This document shows, one piece after another, positions 1-5,261 of a stretch of DNA of 11,765 nt. Position numbers and translations under genes: made by a program. The notes under the pieces are model-generated. The model ran no database searches. It was not told the origin of the DNA and saw nothing but the letters and a program-made list of their open reading frames with translations. The DNA is from JAPHTQ01 sp051747405. Lineage in GTDB: Bacteria; Pseudomonadota; Gammaproteobacteria; Thiohalomonadales; Thiohalomonadaceae. Position 1 is the stretch's first letter; each line of letters opens with the position of its first letter. The DNA lies in NCBI GenBank assembly GCA_051747405.1, contig JBNJGC010000076.1:1-11765 (forward strand), written 5' to 3'.

Positions 1-1
1 C

Positions 2-49
2 CGAGATACCGGCATGGGCGGTATGGACCACAGCCACATGGGGCACTGA
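2..49 (+). CDS. C-terminal fragment of a Met/His-rich, probably metal-binding protein (cut by window edge)
   Basis: Only the last 15 codons and the TGA stop (47-49) are inside the window. They read RDTGMGGMDHSHMGH. Alternating Met, His and Asp in a short flexible tail is typical of periplasmic copper-handling proteins, such as CopA-type multicopper oxidases, CopB, or CusB-like efflux adaptors, where such residues bind copper or silver. I see no domain, so the family cannot be named. A second plus-strand frame is also open to a stop at 51-53, but it gives a Trp/Thr-rich peptide with no recognisable pattern. The gene is convergent with the sigma-54 activator downstream, so shared regulation cannot be assumed. 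Confidence 0.4.
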   Translation, partial: RDTGMGGMDHSHMGH

Positions 50-72
50 GTAACGGTGCCCCGCGCCACGTC

Positions 73-93
73 ATGCCGGACCCTCTCCGGCAT
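73..93. repeat. Perfect 8-bp inverted repeat in a convergent intergenic region (possible weak terminator)
   Basis: ATGCCGGA (73-80) and TCCGGCAT (86-93) are perfectly complementary around a 5-nt loop, CCCTC. The hairpin lies between two convergent genes, where a bidirectional terminator would be expected. Neither strand has a T-run after the stem, so it is not a canonical intrinsic terminator. It could still protect a 3' end or help factor-dependent termination. Confidence 0.4.
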
Positions 94-135
94 CCATGCA
101 CAGCGCCGGTGCGAGGTCTATTTGGACCTGGACCA

Positions 136-1104
136 CTAGTCGACCAGGGCGTACTTTTTGATGCGGTAGAGCAGGGTGTCGCGGGTGAGGCCGAGCAGGC
201 GTGCGGCGCGGCTGCGGTTGCCGTGGGTTCGCTGTAGTGCCTGGCGGATCATCTCCCGCTCCAGGTCGTCGAGGCTGATCCCTTCGGCGGGTAGGGTGAA
301 GGGGGCGGCCTCTTCCGGGGTTTCTCCGGCCGGGTCGAGGATATCCATGGGGAGCTCCTCCAGGTCTACCTGTCGGTCGTGGTGGAGTACCACCATGCGC
401 TCACAGAAGTTGCGCAGTTCGCGGATGTTGCCGGGCCAGCTGTGGCTCTCCAGGCGGCTCATCGCCTTGCCGGTGAAGCGTGGCGGTTGCAGCCCATGCT
501 GGGCGGCCAGCCCGGCTGTGAGGTGTTTGAGCAGCAGGGCGACATCGCCGCGGCGTTTGCGCAGGGGGGGCAGCTCCAGCGGGACGACGTTGAGGCGGTA
601 GTAGAGGTCTTCCCGGAAGCGCCCCTCGCGTACCAGGGTGTAGAGGTCGCGGTTGGTGGCGGTGATGACCCGTGCGTCGACCTTGTGGGGCATCTGTTCG
701 CCCACCGCCTGGCACTCCCCCGATTCGAGAAAGCGCAGCAGCTTGGCCTGGATCGCCAGGGGCAGCTCGCCGATCTCGTCGAGGAAGAGGGTGCCGCCGG
801 CGGCGGCGCGGATACGCCCCTGGTGGTTGTCGCTGGCGCCGGTGAAGGCCCCCTTGCGGTGGCCGAACAGCTCCGATTCGACCAGGTTCTCCGGCAGGGC
901 GGCACAGTTGATGGTGATAAAGGGGCCATCGGCGCGGGGGCTGGCCCGATGCAGCGAGCGGGCCAGCAGCTCTTTGCCGGTGCCGCTCTCGCCCAGAACC
1001 AGCACGGTGACGTCGGTGGCGGCGACAATCTGTGCCGAGCGGATAACGCTTTTGAATTCCGGGGCATTACCCAGCAAGGTGTCGTCGAAGACGCTGTCGC
1101 TCAT
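136..1104 (-). CDS. Stand-alone sigma-54-dependent transcriptional activator (AAA+ domain plus Fis-type HTH, no sensory domain)
   Basis: This 322-aa bacterial enhancer-binding protein would hydrolyse ATP to remodel RNA polymerase-sigma-54 closed complexes at -24/-12 promoters. Visible motifs are Walker A GESGTGKE (38-45), the sigma-54-contacting GAFTGA loop (85-90), Walker B GGTLFLDE (103-110), an arginine-finger region FREDLYYRLNV, a WPGNIREL sensor-2 motif, and a C-terminal Fis-type HTH (about 275-317, GNRSRAARLLGLTRDTLLYRIKKY). The AAA+ domain begins about ten residues after the start, so there is no receiver, GAF or PAS domain. This is the architecture of PspF, but the Fis-type tail is longer and no psp genes are near. 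Upstream, the same frame reads a low-complexity peptide without receiver motifs, and tRNA-Leu is close, so a lost N-terminus is not evident. The Shine-Dalgarno before ATG 1104 is weak. The target promoters are unknown, and control would need a partner protein or expression level. Confidence 0.9.
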   Translation of the reverse strand: MSDSVFDDTLLGNAPEFKSVIRSAQIVAATDVTVLVLGESGTGKELLARSLHRASPRADGPFITINCAALPENLVESELFGHRKGAFTGASDNHQGRIRAAAGGTLFLDEIGELPLAIQAKLLRFLESGECQAVGEQMPHKVDARVITATNRDLYTLVREGRFREDLYYRLNVVPLELPPLRKRRGDVALLLKHLTAGLAAQHGLQPPRFTGKAMSRLESHSWPGNIRELRNFCERMVVLHHDRQVDLEELPMDILDPAGETPEEAAPFTLPAEGISLDDLEREMIRQALQRTHGNRSRAARLLGLTRDTLLYRIKKYALVD

Positions 1105-1284
1105 ACCTGCTCGAAGGATGGTTCGGGAAAGGAGGCGTAAGGATACTCCGAACTGCCTCTGTGGGCAAAACGGCGATGGGCGCGCGGGGCTGGTTTGATG
1201 GTAAATCAGGGGCTTAACGTAAATGGCGTGGGCGATCTGCCACCGAAATGGCTTGCGGGCTGTCGTACTGCCCGCCGAATCAGG

Positions 1285-1290
1285 TATAAT
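1285..1290 (+). promoter_or_regulatory. -10 box of the tRNA-Leu promoter
   Basis: There is a perfect TATAAT at 1285-1290, 67 bp before the mature tRNA 5' end. No good -35 hexamer is visible at 16-18 bp; the best is the poor match GTCGTA at 1262-1267. Start of transcription is expected near 1296-1298, giving a leader of about 60 nt that RNase P would remove. Confidence 0.6.
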
Positions 1291-1311
1291 TCAGCGCTTA
1301 GGTTTGTAAAG

Positions 1312-1357
1312 CGCCGGCAGGTACCCGTCTTTGGGGCTGCCGGCGAGAGCGTTTTTT
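1312..1357 (+). terminator. Terminator- or attenuator-like hairpin in the tRNA-Leu leader
   Basis: CGCCGGCAG (1312-1320) pairs perfectly with CTGCCGGCG (1337-1345). The 16-nt loop can form a further CCC/GGG pairing. A run of six T follows at 1352-1357, directly before the first base of the tRNA. The T-run starts 6 nt after the stem rather than at once, which weakens the terminator reading. A competing pairing, GCGCTT (1294-1299) with AAGCGC (1309-1314), shares bases with the left arm. No plus-strand gene upstream needs this terminator. It could limit tRNA transcription or be a processing structure. Confidence 0.45.
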
Positions 1358-1442
<85 letters not shown>

Positions 1443-1528
1443 ATTTCCGGAGGGGACTCCGCTGAGCGGGCATTTTGCATGGTGTCTCCGGCGGGGCCGT
1501 TCCAACCCTAAATGAGCTTATCGATTTT

Positions 1529-1534
1529 GAGGAG
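1529..1534 (+). promoter_or_regulatory. Ribosome binding site that fixes the tig start
   Basis: GAGGAG at 1529-1534 lies 5 nt before ATG 1540. The alternative in-frame GTG at 1534 overlaps this site and cannot be served by it. The ATG at 1540 gives MQVSVEA, the usual trigger factor N-terminus. Confidence 0.85.
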
Positions 1535-1539
1535 TGAAC

Positions 1540-2838
1540 ATGCAGGTTTCAGTTGAGGCGACAGGCGGGCTTGAGCGCCGTATGACCGTAGAGGTACCGG
1601 AAGAGCGCATCGATGGTGAGGTGAACAGCCGTCTGCAGCGTCTGGCCAAGACCGCCAAGGTCAAGGGCTTCCGTCCCGGTAAGGTGCCGCTGAAGGTTGT
1701 TGCCCAGCAGTATGGCAGGCAGGTGCGCGATGAGGTGGTCGGTGAGGTGATCCAGGCTACCTACTTCGAGGCGATCAATCAGGAGAAGCTGCAGCCGGCC
1801 GGTATGCCCAGCATCGAGCCCACCGTCAATGATGAGGGGCAGAGCCTGCAGTACACCGCCACTTTCGAGGTGATGCCCGAGGTGGAGCTGGCGGACCTGA
1901 GTGGCGCCAAGCTGGAGAAGGTGACCGCTGAGGTGACCGATGCGGATCTGGACAAGATGATCGATAACCTGCGCCAGCAGCGCGCCGAGTGGCAGGCGGT
2001 CGAGCGCGCCGCGCAAGAGGGCGACCGCTTGAATATCGACTTCAAAGGGACCATTGAAGGAGAAGAGTTTCCCGGAAACAGCGGCGAAGGTGTCCCGCTA
2101 ACCCTCGGCTCCGGTCGCATGATCCCCGGCTTCGAAGAGGGGCTGGAAGGGGCCAAGGCGGGTGAGGAGCGTACCCTGGAGGTGACCTTCCCCGAGGACT
2201 ACGGCAACAAAGAGGTGGCGGGTAAGCCGGCCAAGTTTGAGGTCAAGGTCAACGCGGTGGAGGAGCCGGTGCTGCCGGAGGTGGACGAGGAGTTCGCCAA
2301 GGGTTTCGGTATCGGCGATGGCAGCCTCGAGGCACTGCGCAACGAGGTGCGCCAGAACATGGAGCGTGAACTGGCCCAGGCGGTCAGCGGTAAGAACAAG
2401 CAGGCGGTGATGGACAAGCTGCTGGAGCTGAACGAGATCGACGTGCCCGCGGCCCTCATCGACAACGAGGCGGAAAACCTCAAGCAGCAGATGATGCAGC
2501 AGATGCAGATCCCGCAGGGCAAGAGCGCGCCGGCACTGGATGCGGCGATATTCAGGGATGAGGCGCAGCGCCGCGTTACGCTGGGTATGCTGGTGGCGGA
2601 GATCATCCAGGAAAATGATCTCAAGGTCGATGCGGACAAGGTCAAGGCCAAGGTCGCGGAGATCGCCTCCACCTACGAGCGTCCGGAAGATGTGATCAAC
2701 TGGTACATGGGCGATAAGAACCGCCTGGCTCAGGTGGAGAACCTGCTGCTCGAGGACGAGGTGGTTGACTGGGTCCTCGACAAGGCGGATGTTTCCGAGA
2801 GCAAGAGCAGCTTTGATGACCTGATGGGTCAGGGCTGA
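1540..2838 (+). CDS. tig: Trigger factor, ribosome-associated chaperone and peptidyl-prolyl isomerase
   Basis: Trigger factor docks at the ribosomal exit tunnel and shields nascent chains in the cytosol. The product is 432 aa, the same length as the E. coli protein. The ribosome-binding domain is about residues 1-115, with signature GFRPGKVP at 43-50; F44 and R45 match the E. coli residues that contact ribosomal protein L23. The FKBP-type PPIase domain spans about 161-242 (GDRLNIDFKGTIEGEEF, then GRMIPGFEEGL). The helical C-terminal arms follow and include the conserved DVPAALID. I chose ATG 1540 over the in-frame GTG 1534 because of the GAGGAG spacing. Its stop lies 32 bp before clpP, so co-transcription is likely. 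I saw no convincing promoter between tRNA-Leu and tig, so readthrough from the tRNA promoter is possible. Confidence 0.98.
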   Translation: MQVSVEATGGLERRMTVEVPEERIDGEVNSRLQRLAKTAKVKGFRPGKVPLKVVAQQYGRQVRDEVVGEVIQATYFEAINQEKLQPAGMPSIEPTVNDEGQSLQYTATFEVMPEVELADLSGAKLEKVTAEVTDADLDKMIDNLRQQRAEWQAVERAAQEGDRLNIDFKGTIEGEEFPGNSGEGVPLTLGSGRMIPGFEEGLEGAKAGEERTLEVTFPEDYGNKEVAGKPAKFEVKVNAVEEPVLPEVDEEFAKGFGIGDGSLEALRNEVRQNMERELAQAVSGKNKQAVMDKLLELNEIDVPAALIDNEAENLKQQMMQQMQIPQGKSAPALDAAIFRDEAQRRVTLGMLVAEIIQENDLKVDADKVKAKVAEIASTYERPEDVINWYMGDKNRLAQVENLLLEDEVVDWVLDKADVSESKSSFDDLMGQG

Positions 2839-2870
2839 GAGGCAAGGCAACACTAAAGGAAATCGATACG

Positions 2871-3512
2871 ATGACCGACAACGCGACTATGAACGGCGCA
2901 CAGCACATGCAGAACCTGGGGCTGATCCCCATGGTGGTCGAGCAGACCTCACGCGGTGAGCGCTCCTACGACATCTATTCACGCCTGCTCAAAGAGCGCG
3001 TGATCTTTGTTGTCGGCCCCATCGAGGACCATATGGCCAACCTCATCGTGGCGCAGCTGCTGTTTTTGGAGTCCGAGAATCCGGACAAGGACATCCATCT
3101 CTATATCAACTCGCCCGGTGGCTCGGTCAGCGCCGGTCTGGCGATCTACGACACCATGCAGTTCATCACGCCCCAGGTCAGCACCATGTGCATCGGCATG
3201 GCGGCGAGCATGGGCGCTGTGTTGCTCGCCGGCGGTGCCGAGGGCAAACGCTTCAGCCTGCCCCACGGCAGGGTGATGATCCACCAGCCGCTGGGTGGCT
3301 ATCAGGGTCAGGCCTCCGATATCGAGATCCACGCCCGCGAGATCCTCAAGGTGCGTGAGCAGCTCAACCGCATCCTCGCCAACCATGCCGGTCAGCCCAT
3401 CGAGCGGATCCAGGAAGATACCGAGCGGGATAACTTCATGAGCGGCCAGCAGGCGATGGAGTATGGCCTGATCGACCAGGTGCTCGACAGACGTGCAGGC
3501 GCCGGAGAGTGA
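2871..3512 (+). CDS. clpP: ATP-dependent Clp protease proteolytic subunit
   Basis: ClpP forms the tetradecameric serine protease chamber that degrades substrates fed by ClpX or ClpA. The 213-aa product carries the complete catalytic triad: Ser113 in GMAASMG, His138 in VMIHQPLGG and Asp187 in ERDNFM. These correspond to precursor positions 111, 136 and 185 in E. coli. INSPGGSV (80-87), which forms the oxyanion region, is intact. The first dozen or so residues are the variable N-terminal propeptide, expected to be removed autocatalytically. AAGGA (2856-2860) precedes ATG 2871 by 10 nt. The gene sits 32 bp after tig and 95 bp before clpX. A long stem-loop overlaps its stop codon. Confidence 0.98.
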   Translation: MTDNATMNGAQHMQNLGLIPMVVEQTSRGERSYDIYSRLLKERVIFVVGPIEDHMANLIVAQLLFLESENPDKDIHLYINSPGGSVSAGLAIYDTMQFITPQVSTMCIGMAASMGAVLLAGGAEGKRFSLPHGRVMIHQPLGGYQGQASDIEIHAREILKVREQLNRILANHAGQPIERIQEDTERDNFMSGQQAMEYGLIDQVLDRRAGAGE

Positions 3513-3553
3513 TTTTCGCCCCGCTGCCGTCACCGGTAGCGGGGTTGAAAATC
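3511..3553 (+). repeat. Long stem-loop over the clpP stop codon, in the clpP-clpX gap
   Basis: CCCCGCT (3519-3525) pairs with AGCGGGG (3538-3544). The stem is extended inward by a G-T wobble and CCG/CGG to a 4-nt loop (3530-3533). It is extended outward by GATTTTC (3511-3517) with GAAAATC (3547-3553) across a one-base bulge, giving about 19 pairs in all. The last two bases of the clpP stop are in the left arm. No T-run follows, so I read it as an RNA processing, 3'-stabilising or partial-termination element that could set the clpP:clpX ratio, not as a full terminator. Confidence 0.7.
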
Positions 3554-3607
3554 TTCTCCAAACTCTGCATGTTGTAACTTAATGTATAAGCCAGACGGGA
3601 AAGGGTC

Positions 3608-4888
3608 ATGAGCGATAACACGACCAACAAGGGCGACGATAACGGCAAGCTGCTCTACTGCTCCTTCTGCGGCAAGAGCCAGCACGAAGTACGCAAGCTG
3701 ATTGCCGGCCCCTCCGTATTCATCTGCGACGAGTGTGTCGAGTTGTGTAACGACATCATTCGCGAGGAGATACAGGAGGAGTCCGTCGGCAGTGGCAGCA
3801 CCAAGTTGCCCACACCGCACGAGATCAATGACCGACTCGATGAGTATGTCATTGGCCAGCAGAACGCCAAAAAGGTGCTCTCCGTTGCGGTGTACAACCA
3901 CTACAAGCGTCTGGACTGCGGTCAAAAGAAGGACGAGGTGGAGCTGGCCAAGAGTAATATCCTCCTGGTCGGCCCCACCGGCAGCGGTAAGACCCTACTG
4001 GCGGAGACGCTGGCACGGCTGCTGAATGTCCCCTTCACCATCGCCGACGCCACCACGCTGACCGAGGCCGGTTATGTGGGCGAGGATGTGGAGAATATCA
4101 TCCAGAAGCTGTTGCAGAAGTGCGATTACGATGTGGATAAGGCCCAAACCGGCATCGTCTACATCGATGAGATCGATAAAATCTCACGCAAGTCGGACAA
4201 CCCCTCCATTACCCGGGACGTCTCCGGGGAGGGTGTGCAGCAGGCGTTGCTCAAACTGATCGAGGGGACGGTGGCCTCCATCCCGCCGCAAGGGGGACGC
4301 AAACACCCGCAGCAGGAGTTTTTGCAGGTGGATACCGCCAATATGCTCTTTATCTGCGGCGGTGCCTTCGCCGGCCTGGAACGGGTGATCCGTGATCGCT
4401 CCGAAAAGGGCGGTATCGGCTTCTCCGCCGAGGTCAAGAGCAAGAGCGAGGATAAGAGCGTCAGCGAGGTGCTGCTCGGTGTGGAGCCGGAGGATCTGGT
4501 TCAGTACGGTCTCATCCCCGAGTTCGTGGGCCGGCTGCCGGTCCATGCCACCCTCGAAGAGCTGGATGAGGATGCCCTTATCAGCATCCTGACCGAGCCG
4601 AAAAATGCCCTGGTCAAACAGTACAGCAAGCTGTTCGAGATGGAGGATGTGGAGCTGGAGTTCCGCGAAGAGGCACTGCGCGCCGTCGCCCGCAAGGCGA
4701 TGAAGCGTAAGACCGGTGCGCGGGGGCTGCGCTCCATTCTGGAGAATATCCTGCTCGACATTATGTACGATCTGCCCTCCATGGAGGGGGTCAGCCAGGT
4801 GGTGATCGATGAGGGGGTCATCGAAGGTGAGTCCGAGCCCCTGTTGATCTACAAAAACGACGAGCAGTCCGCTGCCGCGGCTGAGTGA
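3608..4888 (+). CDS. clpX: ATP-dependent Clp protease ATP-binding subunit (unfoldase)
   Basis: ClpX is a hexameric AAA+ unfoldase that recognises degrons such as the SsrA tag and threads substrates into ClpP. The 426-aa product has the N-terminal zinc-binding domain with four cysteines (Cys18, Cys21, Cys40, Cys43). It also has Walker A GPTGSGKT (122-129), pore-1 loop GYVGE (155-159), Walker B VYIDEID (184-190), the RKH loop (231-233), the ClpP-docking IGF tripeptide (270-272) and sensor-2 GARGLRS (370-376). All parts needed for work with ClpP are present. A purine-rich stretch, GGGAAAGGG (about 3597-3605), precedes ATG 3608 closely. The tail ends in SAAAAE, which is variable in the family. 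The gene lies 95 bp after clpP and probably shares its transcript. Confidence 0.98.
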   Translation: MSDNTTNKGDDNGKLLYCSFCGKSQHEVRKLIAGPSVFICDECVELCNDIIREEIQEESVGSGSTKLPTPHEINDRLDEYVIGQQNAKKVLSVAVYNHYKRLDCGQKKDEVELAKSNILLVGPTGSGKTLLAETLARLLNVPFTIADATTLTEAGYVGEDVENIIQKLLQKCDYDVDKAQTGIVYIDEIDKISRKSDNPSITRDVSGEGVQQALLKLIEGTVASIPPQGGRKHPQQEFLQVDTANMLFICGGAFAGLERVIRDRSEKGGIGFSAEVKSKSEDKSVSEVLLGVEPEDLVQYGLIPEFVGRLPVHATLEELDEDALISILTEPKNALVKQYSKLFEMEDVELEFREEALRAVARKAMKRKTGARGLRSILENILLDIMYDLPSMEGVSQVVIDEGVIEGESEPLLIYKNDEQSAAAAE

Positions 4889-4907
4889 GCCGCCGTTTCG
4901 CCGGTGT

Positions 4908-4925
4908 GGCGGGGTGTGCCCCGCC
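4908..4925 (+). terminator. Probable terminator hairpin after clpX
   Basis: GGCGGGG (4908-4914) and CCCCGCC (4919-4925) form a perfect 7-bp stem with loop TGTG, 20 bp after the clpX stop. The only nearby T-run is TTTT at 4936-4939, 10 nt downstream, so intrinsic termination may be incomplete. The hairpin may mark the end of the tig-clpP-clpX transcript. Confidence 0.5.
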
Positions 4926-5123
4926 CTCTGTGCCGTTTTACCGGGCGTGCATCACTAACGCGTGGTGAGGGTCAGGTCACTCCCTTGTGGAGCGTGCTCG
5001 ACAGGGTGCCCCAGGGCGACGTCGTGACGACTACCTCCTTGCCCATGGGGCTCCCCCTGCGCTCCGTCTCGGCGGGGGTGGATCTCCCTGCAAGCCCGCT
5101 AAAGGGTTTTCTTCCGTAAACTT

Positions 5124-5152
5124 CTTGATTCCCCCGTACCGGACCCGCATAT
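5124..5152 (+). promoter_or_regulatory. Heat-shock (sigma-32, RpoH) promoter of lon
   Basis: CTTGATT (5124-5130) matches the sigma-32 -35 element CTTGAAA at 5 of 7 bases. CCGCATAT (5145-5152) matches the -10 element CCCCATNT with one mismatch. The 14-bp spacer is within the normal range. Start of transcription is expected near 5159, leaving a leader of about 100 nt. The same sequence holds a weaker sigma-70 pair, TTGATT (5125-5130) and CATATT (5148-5153), spaced 17 bp. E. coli lon is a known RpoH target, which supports the call. Confidence 0.7.
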
Positions 5153-5171
5153 TAAGCCCATAGTCTGAAAA

Positions 5172-5194
5172 CGCACATGTGTGCGGCAATTTTT
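5172..5194 (+). promoter_or_regulatory. Inverted repeat plus T-run in the lon leader (attenuator or operator candidate)
   Basis: CGCAC (5172-5176) pairs with GTGCG (5181-5185) around ATGT, and TTTTT (5190-5194) follows 4 nt later. It lies about 13 nt after the expected lon start site. In RNA it resembles a small intrinsic terminator; in DNA it is a near-palindrome that a repressor could bind. A 5-bp stem is short, so the terminator would be weak. Confidence 0.35.
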
Positions 5195-5201
5195 CCGTGC
5201 T

Positions 5202-5234
5202 CCCCCTGCGGGGGGTACTCCGGCGCCCAAGGCG
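5202..5234 (+). repeat. Two GC-rich hairpins in the lon 5' leader
   Basis: CCCCC (5202-5206) pairs with GGGGG (5210-5214) over TGC, and CGCC (5224-5227) pairs with GGCG (5231-5234) over CAA. Both lie between the predicted lon start site and the Shine-Dalgarno (about 5246-5252), so the leader is strongly folded. I do not see direct pairing with the Shine-Dalgarno, so an RNA thermometer is not supported. Confidence 0.45.
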
Positions 5235-5261
5235 TCGGCCAGAGCTGAGAGGTGAATATCC

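Larger units (their letters stand above)
4889..5261. other. 373-bp clpX-lon intergenic region without a convincing gene
   Basis: The region holds a GC hairpin after clpX (4908-4925), about 170 bp of unexplained GC-rich sequence, the sigma-32-type lon promoter (5124-5152) and a structured lon leader. An open frame at 4904-5119 (71 codons) has no Shine-Dalgarno, starts inside the hairpin and has no recognisable motif. GCTCCCCCTGCG occurs twice, at 5050-5061 and 5199-5210. Short self-complementary words such as GTCG-TGA-CGAC (5023-5033) occur in the middle but form no single long structure. A small RNA cannot be excluded, but I see no promoter-terminator pair for one. Confidence 0.6.

Noticed and set aside
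379..1140. 253-codon plus-strand open frame opposite the sigma-54 activator
   Set aside because: It is antisense to a clear AAA+ activator gene and made of Gly/Ala/Val/Gln-rich sequence with no motif.
1224..1264. TGGC-containing words upstream of the sigma-54 activator and tRNA-Leu as a -24/-12 promoter
   Set aside because: On neither strand does GG-N10-GC occur with the correct spacing.
1448..1461. CGGAG/CTCCG hairpin after tRNA-Leu as a terminator
   Set aside because: The stem is only 5 bp and no T-run follows directly; the nearest TTTT is 12 nt away.
2028..2056. CTTGAAT with GACCATTG 14 bp later inside tig, a possible sigma-32 promoter for clpP
   Set aside because: The -10 part has several mismatches and the site is over 800 bp from clpP inside conserved coding sequence.
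3585..3590. TATAAG before clpX as a separate promoter
   Set aside because: No acceptable -35 element lies 16-18 bp upstream, and the TG pair is not in the extended -10 position.
4904..5119. 71-codon open frame between clpX and lon
   Set aside because: It starts inside the post-clpX hairpin, has no Shine-Dalgarno, no motif and no protein-like composition. GC-rich DNA gives such frames by chance.
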